Shown: positions 36,690 to 47,854 of the stretch, piece by piece
Layout of the letters: each line of letters begins with the position of its first letter
Position numbering within the stretch: the first letter of the stretch is position 1
Origin: Cymodocea nodosa
Lineage: Eukaryota > Streptophyta > Magnoliopsida > Alismatales > Cymodoceaceae
Direction of reading: 5' to 3'
Assembly: GCA_036874045.1 (NCBI GenBank)
Contig: CM072341.1
Coordinates: 9,870,501 to 9,934,500 of the forward strand
Length of the DNA: 64,000 nucleotides
Made by a program: the position numbers and the translations under genes
Notes under the pieces: generated by a model
The model's input: the letters and a program-made list of their open reading frames with translations, nothing else
Database searches by the model: none
What the model was told of the DNA's origin: nothing

Positions 36690-38675
36690 TATTCTTAGCA
36701 CTAAGGATAAAAGGGATAAATTTCAAATCAAAGTGGATGAAGGAATTTTTGTAGGTTACTCTACTAGAAGTAAAGTCTATAGAGTTTATAATAAGACTTC
36801 TAGAACCATTGAAAAAACCCTTCATTTGAGCTTCAATGAAAATTCTTTTAGAGAATCAAAATCTAAAGCTAGTAATGATGATATGATTAATTTTCCAAAA
36901 GAAATAGAAATCAATAGAGAGATTGAAGATTTATTTGAGAAAATTAAAAATATGAACTTAAATGATCAAACTAATGATCAAAGTGATGTAGTTTTAGATG
37001 TTGATGAGAATATTGAGGAAAATCATAGAAATTAGCGTTATTCTTCATCACATCCCATCACTCAAGTCATTGGTAATATTAATGAGAGAGTTAAAACCAG
37101 AGCTTTAGTAAATTTAAATAGTATGTGTATGTTTGTTTCTATGGTGGAACCAAAGAATATAGAAGAAGCATTATCTGTTGAAAATTGGATAGCGGCAATG
37201 CAAAATGAACTAAATCAATTCATAAGAAATGATGTTTAGGAATTACTTTCTCCACCAGAAAATCAGTCCATAATAGATACAAAATAGATCTTTAGAAACA
37301 AAACTAATGAGACTAGTCAAGTTATAAGAAACAAAGCTAGATTAGTTGCACAAGTGTATACATAGGAAGAAGGACTTGATTATGATGAAACATTTACTCC
37401 TATAGGTTAGAAAGTATTAGAATATTATTGGCCTATGCTTGCTGTATGGATTTTAAACTATATCAAATGGATGTAAAGAGTGTATTTCTAAATGGTTTAA
37501 TTAATGAAGAAGTTTATGTGACACAACCACCTGGATTTGAAGATATTAATAATCTTGACTATGTGTATAAACTAAAGAAAGCCTTGTATGGTTTGAAGCA
37601 AGCACCTAGATCGTGGTATGAAAGATTATCTACTTTTCTTGTAGAACAAAGATATATCATGGGAAAAGTAGACCATACTCTTTTTATCAAGAAAGATGAT
37701 AAAGATCAGATTGTTGTTCAAATATATGTGGTTGATATAATCTTTGGAGCAACTTCTAATAAATTGATAAAAATATTTTCTAAAGAGATGACTAGTCAAT
37801 TTGAAATGAGTATGATAGGAGAACTTTCATATTTTCTAGGACTTCAAATTAAGCAAATGGATAAAGGTATATTTTTAAATCAGGAAAAATATGCAATTGA
37901 AATGCTTAAGAAATTTAATTTTAATGATACAAGGATTTAAGGAACTCCTATAAGTACTTCTTTAAAGTTAGATATTGATGGCATAGGAAAATCAATAGAT
38001 CAAAGGAAATATAGAAGTATGATTGGTTCTTTACTTTATTTGACAGCTAGTAGATCTGATATTATGTTTGTTGTGCGTGCTTGTGCTTGATTTCAATCTA
38101 ATCCTAAAGAATCATACTCAATTGCTGTTAAAAGAATATTTAGATATATATAAGGAACTAAGAATTTTGGATTGTATTATTCTAAGGATAGTTCAATAAA
38201 TCTTATAGGATATACTGATGCTAATTATGTAGGATCTAAATCTGATAGAAAGAGTACTAGTGGCACATGTCAATTATTGGGAAATAATTTGGTGTCATGG
38301 TTTAGTAAAAAGCAAAATTGTGTTGCACTTTCAACTACTAAAGCTGAATATGTTACTACTGCATTGTGTTGCACTTAGATTCTGTGGATAAGGCAGACTT
38401 TAGAAGATTTTGGATTATCTTACGATGCAACTGAGATTTATTGTGACAATAGTTCTACAATAAATCTTTCCAAAAATCCCGTATTATATTCTAGAGCAAA
38501 GCATATAGAGGTTAGACATCATTTTCTAAGAGATAACGTAATTAAAGGAAAAATTAAATTAGGATTTGTGTCTAGTAAAAATCAATTAGCTAATATATTT
38601 ACAAAACCTCTAGATGAAAATACATTTTGCAACATAAGATTAAATTTAGGTATTTGTAAGCTATGTGATGTGTAA
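36690..38675 (+). pseudogene. pol: copia (SIRE/Maximus-like) pol remnant of element F
   Basis: Begins in the integrase C-terminus (VDEGIFVGYSTRSKVYRVYN), then RT: LYQMDVKSVFLNG, EEVYVTQPPGFED, YGLKQAPRSWYERL. The catalytic box YVDD reads YVVD near 37724, which removes a catalytic Asp. RNase H follows (GYTDANYVGSKSDRKSTSG, VALSTTKAEYV, ADIFTKPL-type end), with stop at 38673-38675. About nine in-frame stops; most stand where the family has Trp, Gln or Arg, so they fit C-to-T/G-to-A change. The 5' LTR, gag, PR and most of IN are missing. Confidence 0.9.
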
Positions 38676-40508
38676 AATCCTTAAACTCCATAAAAGATAA
38701 ATATTATTGATGATGTTGTTTACCTCATAGATATTATATACTTATCATAAATATCTAAGTAATATCTAAACTACTATATAAGATACTATGTATTTATGAT
38801 AAAATTATAGTAGTATCTTATTGATTTTACTTATTTTTCCAAGTTTAATAGTTTTTCAAAATTTTAAGTGGAAATGTCAATGAAAAACATTAAATTCCTC
38901 TGAAATCCTGAAATTTTGATTAAGTGTTTTCTTTGGATCAATGAAAGTGCATATGATCAAGAATGAGTTTGACTTGATTGATTAAACTTGTAGAATAATT
39001 TATATGTAAATCATATTAAGCTACTGATCAAAAGTATGAGCTTATTGAAATTGATTCATATTTTCAGTAAAATCATAGAAGTAAAAATTGTATGAGATTT
39101 GTGTGTTATTGCACCTGTATTAATGAAATACATATATACTGTGCTTAAAATAAAAAAAGTACTTACAAGGTGAAAATCTTTGAGAGTTTATTGATCAGTT
39201 TGATCATGAGCCTCTTATACTTGAGCAAATAGGTATGTAAGGATTGCTGTCCTCAAAAAGGATTCTTTAAATCTGGCAACCTAAGGTTCTGATCAGACTT
39301 GGGATTGTTGAATGAAAGCTCATTACACAGTTACATTAGAAAGCTCTTGTATGATTCAAGCTTTTCAAACTAACTTTTAAAGAAAATTATCAATATTTAC
39401 TGTTTTGAAAAGATAAAAGTGTTGGGTGCCCAACACACATATGCAGCAGGCGTGTGTCCTAACAATCGCCTGTGTTGAGGAGATGCCTCGCGCTATCTCG
39501 TGACATGTGGCATGATTGAAAGCTAGGGACCAAATGCCTAGGTCACACTCAAACAACACGCGGTTGGGTGCTAAGAACCTTTAACATGATATTGAGGAGC
39601 CTTTGCTATCACCTCGGGGTTTTAGCATAGATGGTAGCACCCGATCCTAACAAAAAGTTGTTTCATTAAATACAGATATCTTTAAATCAAATATAGTTTC
39701 TACCAATATGACTACTGACTTGTTGAATCTAAACTAGTACTTTTGAAAATGTTTATTTGAGATACATTTCTTTATTCTCCTTGTGTTAATCATATTAAGT
39801 TTAAAGTTATGTTTTGATTCATATACAGTTGGAGTTGATTCTAGAAATCATTCTTGATGAATTCAAGATAACGGAAATTTTCTAAAAAGAAATATTTAAA
39901 GTCTAGTTACAATTAACACCTATTTTATACAAGTATATTTTGTATGCTATTGAATATATTTGAAGTATATTTGTAGGGGGAGGAATTACAATGTTGAAAA
40001 TAGATTAATATCATTCAAAATATAAACCTTAATTAATCTAAGTTTAGTCCTCTTAAGATCTTGATGAAACAATTTAATAGACAAATAAACTATTTTAAGT
40101 TCATAGAAAGAATATTAGAATAGTTTACAATGCTCTCAAGATAATGTTTTATATAAGTTACTTATAGCTTGTAAGTTGTTTTCAGAAGCTTTCAATTGAA
40201 AACATCCGAAACTTACTTTTTAGTTAAAATATATTAATTAGACGTTATGTTATTTAAGGTAACATGTAAAACTACCTCTAGACAGTGTTTTACTCATTAG
40301 GTTAGGTAACTCAATGAGTTATGCTTAAATTTTTTGAGTACCTCGATTGAATAAACTTTATTTAATATTCATTTAAAACCCAAACTCGGCTATAAGACTC
40401 ATTTAGTTATTGCTACAAAAACCCTATTTAAACACTTATTATATGGGAACTTAAGTTATCTCATAACATCTTTCTAAAAATCCTTCCCGCTTGTTCTTGT
40501 AACCACCT
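38676..40508 (+). other. Non-coding spacer of copia F, containing a gypsy-shared block
   Basis: 38870-39985 matches the 3' non-coding block of gypsy elements A and B in the same element sense. The block ends with a polypurine run (TAGGGGGAGG near 39973). 39986-40508 shows no gene. A TRIM-like insertion sits at 39420-39652. Confidence 0.8.
39420..39652. mobile_element. Short TRIM-like solo LTR
   Basis: 233 bp, much richer in G+C than its surroundings, starting TGTTGGGTGCC and ending GATCCTAACA (TG...CA). Flanked by perfect 5-bp duplications aaaag (39415-39419 and 39653-39657). The empty site is seen in gypsy A and B at the equivalent position, about 5340 and 21300 (complement). Could instead be another small element type, but the ends and 5-bp duplication favour an LTR. 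Confidence 0.75.
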
Positions 40509-43500
40509 ATGATGATGTATTCAAAGTTATACAAAGGGCATGGTAGAGGAAAAGGAAGAGGTAGAGGAAATATAAAAGACAAAGAAATAGATGAAGATGA
40601 AGTTCCATGTACATGGTTTAAGAAAATTTTTCAAGTTGACAAAAGGTTAGCACAAATCTATAGTGACTATTTCTTTTCTGAAGAAATACTTGATAAAGTT
40701 CGGCAAGAACTTAAAAATACAGCTAACAGTATACAATACATGGGTATTAGAAGTAAATTTAATAGAGAGTATCATTTGAAATGTGCTGAAATAACATTTT
40801 TGGAACAATATGCTCAATACGTAGAAAAAGGAGTAGGTTCATCAAATAGAATTCCTCAAACACCTATAAATAGATCACAACTTACATCATTTTAGAAAGA
40901 ACATGAATCTGCAATACCTACACCTTTATTTTCAAAGGAAAAATAAACAAATATTGTTGTAGATTAGAGAAAAGTTGAAAGTCTTCGAAAGGCAATAGCT
41001 ATAGAAAGCGCCTTAGAAGAATTGAAATAGAAAACTTTTATGGAACAAATTCAAAAGAAAATAGCAATAATAGCATATGAGGAACTAACTTGCTACAAGA
41101 GAAAATCATAACAAAAAGAAATTATTTCTAAGGAAACAAATTTAGTTGAAAAAGAAAAATTAGATGAGGATTTAATTCCAAAGGGTAATGTTTGTCTAGA
41201 CATTGTGCCTTACATTGCATCTAACAAGATCATCAATTCAGAACACACTAAAACTAATGATGATGATGAATCATTATTATCTTTTTCTAGAAAACTTGAA
41301 AAGAGAACAAAGCAACAAATTAGTTCAAGTTTTTCTATAGTTTCAAGCCTTAATGATAAGGTAATTGACCAATTAGAGCATTAGGCAGATGACATTGAAT
41401 AAGTTATTACCGATGTGCTTGAAAATATTGTAGTAACTAGTTTAGAGGTTGGATTGTCTGGAGTAGCAGCTATTGAAAAAGACAAGACTCCATAAGAGCT
41501 TAACGTTGATCATCCTTTTTTAGAGGAAAAGGAAGAGGTAGAGGAAATGCAAAAGGCAAAGAAATAGATGAAGATGAAGTTCCACGTACATGGTTTAAGA
41601 AAATTTTTCAAGTTGACAAAAGGTTAGCTCAAATCTATAGTGACTATTTCTTTTCTAAAGAAATACTTGATAAAGTTCGGCAAGAACTTAAAAATATAGT
41701 TGACAATATACAATACATGGGTATTAGAAGTAAATTTGATAGAGAGTATCATTTGAAATGTGTTGAAATAGCATTTTTGGAACAATATGCTCAATACTTG
41801 GAAAAAGGAGTAGGTTCATCAAATAGAATTCCTTAAACACCTATAAACGGAACACGACTTACATCATTTGAGGAAAAATATGAATCTGCAATACCTACAT
41901 CTTTATTTTCAAAGGAAAAACAAACAAATATTGTTGTAGATTAGAGAAAAGTTGAAAGTCTTCGGAAGGCAATAGTTATAGAAAGTGCCTTAGAAGAATT
42001 GAAACATAAAACTTTTATGGAACAAATTCAAAAGAAAATAGCAATAATAGTAGATGAGGAACTGACTTGTTATAAGAGAAAATCATAACAAAAAGAAATT
42101 ATTTCTAAGGAAACAAATTTAGTTGAAAAAGAAAAATCTAATGAGGATTTAATTCCAAAGGGCAATGTATGTCTAGACATTGTGCCTTACATTGCATCTG
42201 ACAAGGTCATTAGTTCAGAACACACTAAATCTAATGATGATGATGAATCATTATTATCTTTTTCTAGAAAACTTGAAAAGAAAACAAAGCAACAAATTAG
42301 TTCAAGTTTTTCTATAGTTTCAAGCCCTAATGATAAGGTAATTGACCCATCAGAGCAATAGATAGATGACATTGAACAAGTTATTGTCGAAGTGCTTGAA
42401 AATATTGAAGTAGTAACTAGTTTAGAGGCTAGATTGTCTAGAGTAGCAACTATTGAAAAGGACAAGACTCCATAAGAGCTTAACGTTGATCAGCCTTTTT
42501 TAGAATCTATAGAACTAGAGTCTAAGAATTCACAACATGAAGAAATGGAAATATCTGTTGAGGAAAATGAAGAGTTACTGACAGATACATAGGCTATTAA
42601 ATTTGTGGAAGAATTGCACTCTGAACATTCTATAGAAACTGAATTAATGGATGTATTGGATATTGACAATGTTCCTTACATTGTTGAAGTTGGAGAATCA
42701 AGCTTACCTAAGCAGCTTTAAGAAAATATTTTGATAGAGGAACACAATGACATTCATTTTGAAGAAGAGATTCCTAAAGGAGAATTAAATTCTGAATCAA
42801 GGCTTTAAGTATCACCTTCTAAGTATAGAACACTAAGCATTCAAGGCAATTCAATTTATTTTAGATCTAAGGAAGCATTGCAGAAATTCAACAGTTTGAT
42901 TTCATGTCAAATTCTACATGCTCGACCAATAAAATTTAGAAGTTTACTGGAAATCAAGGATTTATTTGAGTTTCAAGGCTTAATGCAATTCTTACTAGTT
43001 GGAACAAAATGGAAGCAATATAAAAAGCTTATTACAACTTTTTACAACAATCTGGTATAGAATGAAAATCCATTGACAACTCAAATAACTCAACAGGAGT
43101 TTACTTTATCTCCTGAATTGATTTTGGAAGTTTTGGAATTAAGGAATGAACGGGTTGTTGTTACAAATAGATTTGACATTGTTAAACAATTGGATGGGAC
43201 ATTTAGTCTTTATCGCAGATTCTAGGTGTATATACTAAAATGAGATTAATGGAAAATCTAAATCTAGAAGCTACGTTTATTACAAATATTCTGCATGCAA
43301 ATTTATTTCAGAGAGTCGAACATAATCTGGAAGTAAGCAGAGTTGTTTATATGCAACTTATGACATACTGAACAAAATACAAATAAATTGGTTTGATGTT
43401 TTCATATATCAACTAAAGCATATGAGTTCAAAGTTATTTTTTGGTGATGTTGTATGTCAAATTCTTGTAAGCTAATTGAATTTATCTAACTAGCCCTTTG

Positions 43501-43748
43501 AAACTAAAGGCATGAGAGCGTTCAATGTAAAAGATTTGCAAAAACACTAGTAAACGCAACAACAGCAACAACAACAACCTGACCTTACACAATAACAACA
43601 ACAGCGAAACTATTCAGATCAAGTACAATAGCAATCCGAGCTACCTCTTGACTTAGATGCAATGCTGAATGACATTAGAAATGATATTAGGCATCTAGGA
43701 GATAAAATTTGTAATGCTATTAGTGATATCATTAGGAGGAATAGATAA
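40509..43748 (+). pseudogene. 3' (env-position) ORF of copia F with plant-transposon domain
   Basis: Starts near MMMYSKLYKGHGRGKGRGRG (an RG-rich, RNA-binding-like N-terminus), followed by charged repeats (TWFKKIFQVDKRLAQIYSDY) that are duplicated in tandem. The C-terminal domain (42830-43560) has RSKEALQKF, RPIKFRSLLEIKDLFEFQGL, FYNNL, LSPELILEVLEL, NKIQINWFDVF and SKLFFGDVV, then a CAA-rich Gln run and a final coiled coil ending at 43746-43748. These motifs line up one by one with the 3' ORF of gypsy A. Many in-frame stops, several shared by both tandem units, so they predate the duplication. I see no clear signal peptide or membrane segment. Confidence 0.75.
40544..42500 (+). repeat. Tandem duplication, ~980-bp unit
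   Basis: Unit 1 at 40544-41520 (977 bp), unit 2 at 41521-42500. Both start tagaggaaaaggaag and end cgttgatca-ccttttt. The junction has short microhomology (tagag / tagaa). Confidence 0.92.
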
Positions 43749-43939
43749 ATGTACTGTCATTTGTCTGTTTACTTGATTTCTGAATACAAAATGTAATGTT
43801 CATATTTATTATTTGACTATGTGAACAATATATTTTACTATAAATGTGTTTTCATTCTTATTAATGTTTATAGAAAGTTTAGCTATACATACTTGTCTCT
43901 CGATTTTTATACTATGTAATCATCTTTTTGATTAATGAC

Positions 43940-44198
43940 AAAAAGGGGGAGATGATTATGAGTTTAAATGCATATATTATAAAGGGGGAGATGATTATGT
44001 GGTTGTTGAAATTTTTTCTAAAAGTTTTACTTCTGAGAGATGATTTTGACACAAACAACAGAAATAAGCTTAAGTGAACTTAAGTCAACAAACTTGTTTG
44101 TTGAATTAAAACTTAACCCAACAGAGGTGCTTCATTGAGTTAAACATATTTCATAATTGATTTAATATGGTTTTTGTCATCATCAAAAAGGGGGAGAT
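43940..44198 (+). other. Triplicated polypurine tract of copia F
   Basis: AAAGGGGGAGAT occurs three times: 43942-43953, 43981-43992 and 44187-44198. Only the last abuts the LTR (44199) and is the likely working PPT. No gene in the rest. Confidence 0.85.
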
Positions 44199-45954
44199 TG
44201 TTGAGTATTATGTTTTGATGATGTGTGTTAAATGAATGTAATCATATTTACTCAATTACTATTGTTTGTGAAAGTAAATTAAGAACATCAATTAATACAG
44301 AAAAAGCTTACTAATATAAATACTTATCTATAATGGATCTAAGATTATACTAAGTTAAATAACTAGTCGTTAAGTTATACTAACTTTTCATTTAATTAAA
44401 AGTTAAGTTAACGTGTGTTTTTATTGTAAAGCATGATATGTTTTAAAGTTATATTTTTTGTATCATGTACAGTGCATGTTAAGACAACTCATTGAGTTAG
44501 TGTGTTATTTGTATAAAGGTCACGTGAGAATTCGTTGAGTTATAGGCTTAAAAGTTAAAATAGGTCACATGAGAACTTATTAAATTAGTGAACAAAAGGT
44601 TAAAATGAAGAGACAAACTCGTTAAGTTAATATTATGCGCATGGTGAAATTAAAGTTTACGAATGTTATATTGTATCATGTGAGTTGCACATGTTTAACT
44701 TGTTAAGTTAACATAACTGTATGCATTGAGTTACTATATTGAACACTAAGGTAACACGTTAGGTTAGCGTTATAAACTTAAAGTTATTATTCTTGCACGT
44801 GGTAAATACCTTATTGTAAAAATATTTATTTATTATTGGATCGATGAGTTATCAGGATTTTCAGAGACTTACAACCGTAACTATCTAAAACTCAAACTGT
44901 TTTCAATGAGTTAGCATCTAACCTTCTGAAAGATAACTTAAGTCATGTTTCCAGGTCTCGACACGTGTCTCACTAGTTTTATAATAAAAAGGTATTTCGG
45001 ATACTTTGAAAATTTAACTATCTGATACTTAAACTCTTTTCGGTGAGTTAGCATTTAACCTTCTAAAAGACATTTTTACTGGTTCGTTGAGTTAGTGTAA
45101 TACCATAGACTTAGTTCATTGAGTTAGCTATAGTACATATCACATGATTTGACACATGACAAACTCGTTAAGTTAGATACATTAAGTTATAAATCTACTT
45201 GTTTTACTCATTTAGTTAACATTAACACAACGACTTATTATTATACTTGATGGAAAATTTTTAGACGAGAAAGTTTATTTTGCATGAAATTTTTTAGAGA
45301 TCCAGGATTGATGATTAAAGAAAATTCGAGAGGAAAATGTGGGTCAGAATGTGTGTATTTCGATGAAGGAAAAAAAGAAGATGTGAAGAGTGGAAAATTG
45401 ATTGTGGTTAAACGTGGAGGATATGCATGAAATGAATATACAATATAAAAGGCATAGAATTCAGAGATCAAAACACCACTCCAAGGAAAAGCTCTCAGAT
45501 AGAAGAAAATTTAGTAAAGAAGAGAAAGTCAGATATATGTCACTAAAGAATCAAAAGAAAGCAAATTTAGTGAAGTAGAGAAAGTCAAATATTTGTCATT
45601 AAAGAATTGTAGAAGAAGAAGAAGAAGAAGAACAAGAAAAATCTCAAATAAAGAGAAATATTTTAAATTTTGCAAATTAGTTTTCTTTGTTTGTATTGTT
45701 ATATAATGAGGTATCGTTATATAATTGTATAGTTTTCTTTGTTGAAATTGATTAGATGAAACATGGTATCGTTATATAATTGCATCTATAATTTTTGAGG
45801 AGAATTGAATTATATATTGTAATTGAAACCTTGAATAAAATGATTTAATTAAGATAGTGTCTCGACTTATTTTTGAATTTGAAGTTTCAATTATTTTTGA
45901 AAATATTGAAAAACACAATTCACCCTCCTCTTGTGTAGCCATTCGATCCTACAC
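44199..45954 (+). mobile_element. 3' LTR of copia F
   Basis: TGTTGAGTATTATG at 44199 to ATTCGATCCTACA at 45954, 1756 bp. The end block (CAATTCACCCTCCTCTTGTG) is SIRE-like. The family recurs as a minus-strand solo LTR at 59367-60935. CACGTG box at 44521. The following ctatt (45955-45959) would be the target duplication; its partner is lost with the 5' end. Confidence 0.9.
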
Positions 45955-46497
45955 TATTAGCTTGAAACTTTCCAAAAACTTGAATAGTTAACCTAAAACT
46001 ATCCAAAAACTTTTTCAAACCATCTAAAAAATATTTTAAACTATCCAAAAGATCGAACAATTATTCCTTTTTGCTTGTCATGTGAATCTTTAAGTTGAAT
46101 TTTGGATTGTTTGCCTTAAACCTTCTAAAAAATGTTTCAAACTATCCGAAAAGTTGAATAGTTATTCTTTTTTGCTTGTCATGTGAATCTTTAAGTTTTA
46201 CACATAAGGTCTTTTGAGTTTCGAACTATTTACCTAAAACCTTCCAAAAAACTTCAACCAATTTTCTCAAACATTCTGAATCCTTCTAACTATCCTATTA
46301 TTTAAAATTCAGATAGTTAACTTGAAACCTTTCAAGAAAACTTCATATAGTTTTTCCAAACTATTCGAAAAGCTTGAAACTATTTGATTGACCTATAACT
46401 TCTATTTGGTTTTGCCTCTTCATCTATATGTATCTATGAAATATACCTTGATTCCTCATATAGATTATTTGCATTATCAAAACACAAGAGTTCTAAT
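45955..46497 (-). mobile_element. Truncated copia LTR fragment
   Basis: Reverse-complement similarity to the 52802-54094 LTR family: repeated TTTTGCTTGTCATGTGAATC units (46071 and 46170) and, at 46470-46497, the family's start block (TGCATTATCAAAA, AGAGTTCTAA). The 3' end of the LTR is missing at the left border. Confidence 0.65.
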
Positions 46498-47600
46498 GTC
46501 TTCTTTTGTTTTTTTCTCTTCACTTGCTTCATATTTTAGGAAAGGAATCTTTACGAAATCTTCAATTGCACCTTCTTTCATTTATGTCCTTGTAAATGAT
46601 TTTACTTGTAATTTCTATAAAATTACAAAGAATACCCTTTCATGGAGCACAATAATACATTAACATATACATAAAATATGCAATATTTTATGTTAAACCC
46701 TATTGCATGTACCTTATTGTGTAGAATGAAAGAAGTCTTAGAAGAAAGGATGCTAGAGCATTGAAGATGAATGAAGATAAAACACTTGCTAAAGCTTCAA
46801 AGAGAAAGAGTGTATAGTTTTTTGTAATAATGCTAACTGTAAAATGCTCTTGCTCTTTGGAAGGTATTATTTAGGCATTTAGAATCATAGACACTTAGAA
46901 ACATTAAAAAACTTTTTAGGTTTATAGGTTGGTTTAGGATGATTACATTCTTAGAAGCCTTCATGGAGAGTAAATTGATCAACCTTCTAAAAAATGGAAC
47001 TCCATTTCTTAAGTGACCTTAAAGAGATCGGGAAAATTAGACCACTTACACAAATTACCGTTTTGAAAAGTCATAGGTTTGAGATGTTTCTATGGCTGGA
47101 TTAACAATCCCAACTTTACCCAAAGAACAACATTTTTCTATGTACTTCAAGAGAATATTCTTCAAAGAACAAAGCATTCCTTCGTGTTGTAAGTTGTTTT
47201 GAGATTTAAGTATTTTTAGCTAAACTACTGAGTGTTTCTTAGGATTTGAGAAGGTTGGTTTGACTTGTTGTAACCAAAAATGCATAGTTTTACTCTTTAA
47301 GGTTAATGTTGGTTTGAAGTGTTTTTAACAAAAACACTTGTATGATCAATTGAGATGTTCAATTTAAACACCTGAATGTGATTATTGATTGAGCTGTTCA
47401 ACTAAATCTTAAACCTTAATCAAATACAGTGATTGATTAAGAATAACCAACTATTAATTGGTTGACACAAAATCACTGTAAATTAGAATGGTTGATTAAG
47501 ATTCAAAAAATATTTTATCTATTAAAATATTTCATAAATAAAAATATAGTGTGGGTTAAAGAAAAAGATAATTTCCCAGTTTCGATTTTTTCGAAATGCA
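46498..47600. other. Unassigned, repeat-like
   Basis: AT-rich, no convincing ORF. 47250-47510 has LTR-like phrasing (repeated GATTGATTAAG / AACCAACT stretches) but no borders that I can define. Confidence 0.4.
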
Positions 47601-47677
47601 GGTAGAAGACAATCACCCTACATCATCAGAGGACACCATGCATTCGCAAGATAAACTTCGACATCCCATTGATACGA

Positions 47678-47691
47678 TTTATTTATTTATT
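47678..47691 (-). terminator. Polyadenylation signal of the remorin gene
   Basis: Overlapping AATAAA motifs on the minus strand, about 165 bp after the stop codon. Confidence 0.6.
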
Positions 47692-47854
47692 CGTGTGTGT
47701 AATGTAACATGATGGTGCAACAAAGAACTTCCCAACGAAAGAAATGATCGATTTGGAAGACATGCAAGGGAATGCACACACCAAAGCAAGCAAGCAAATG
47801 GAACGCAAATCGCAGCCACTCTCGGCATTCGTCGGTAAAGAAGGAATAATTCAC

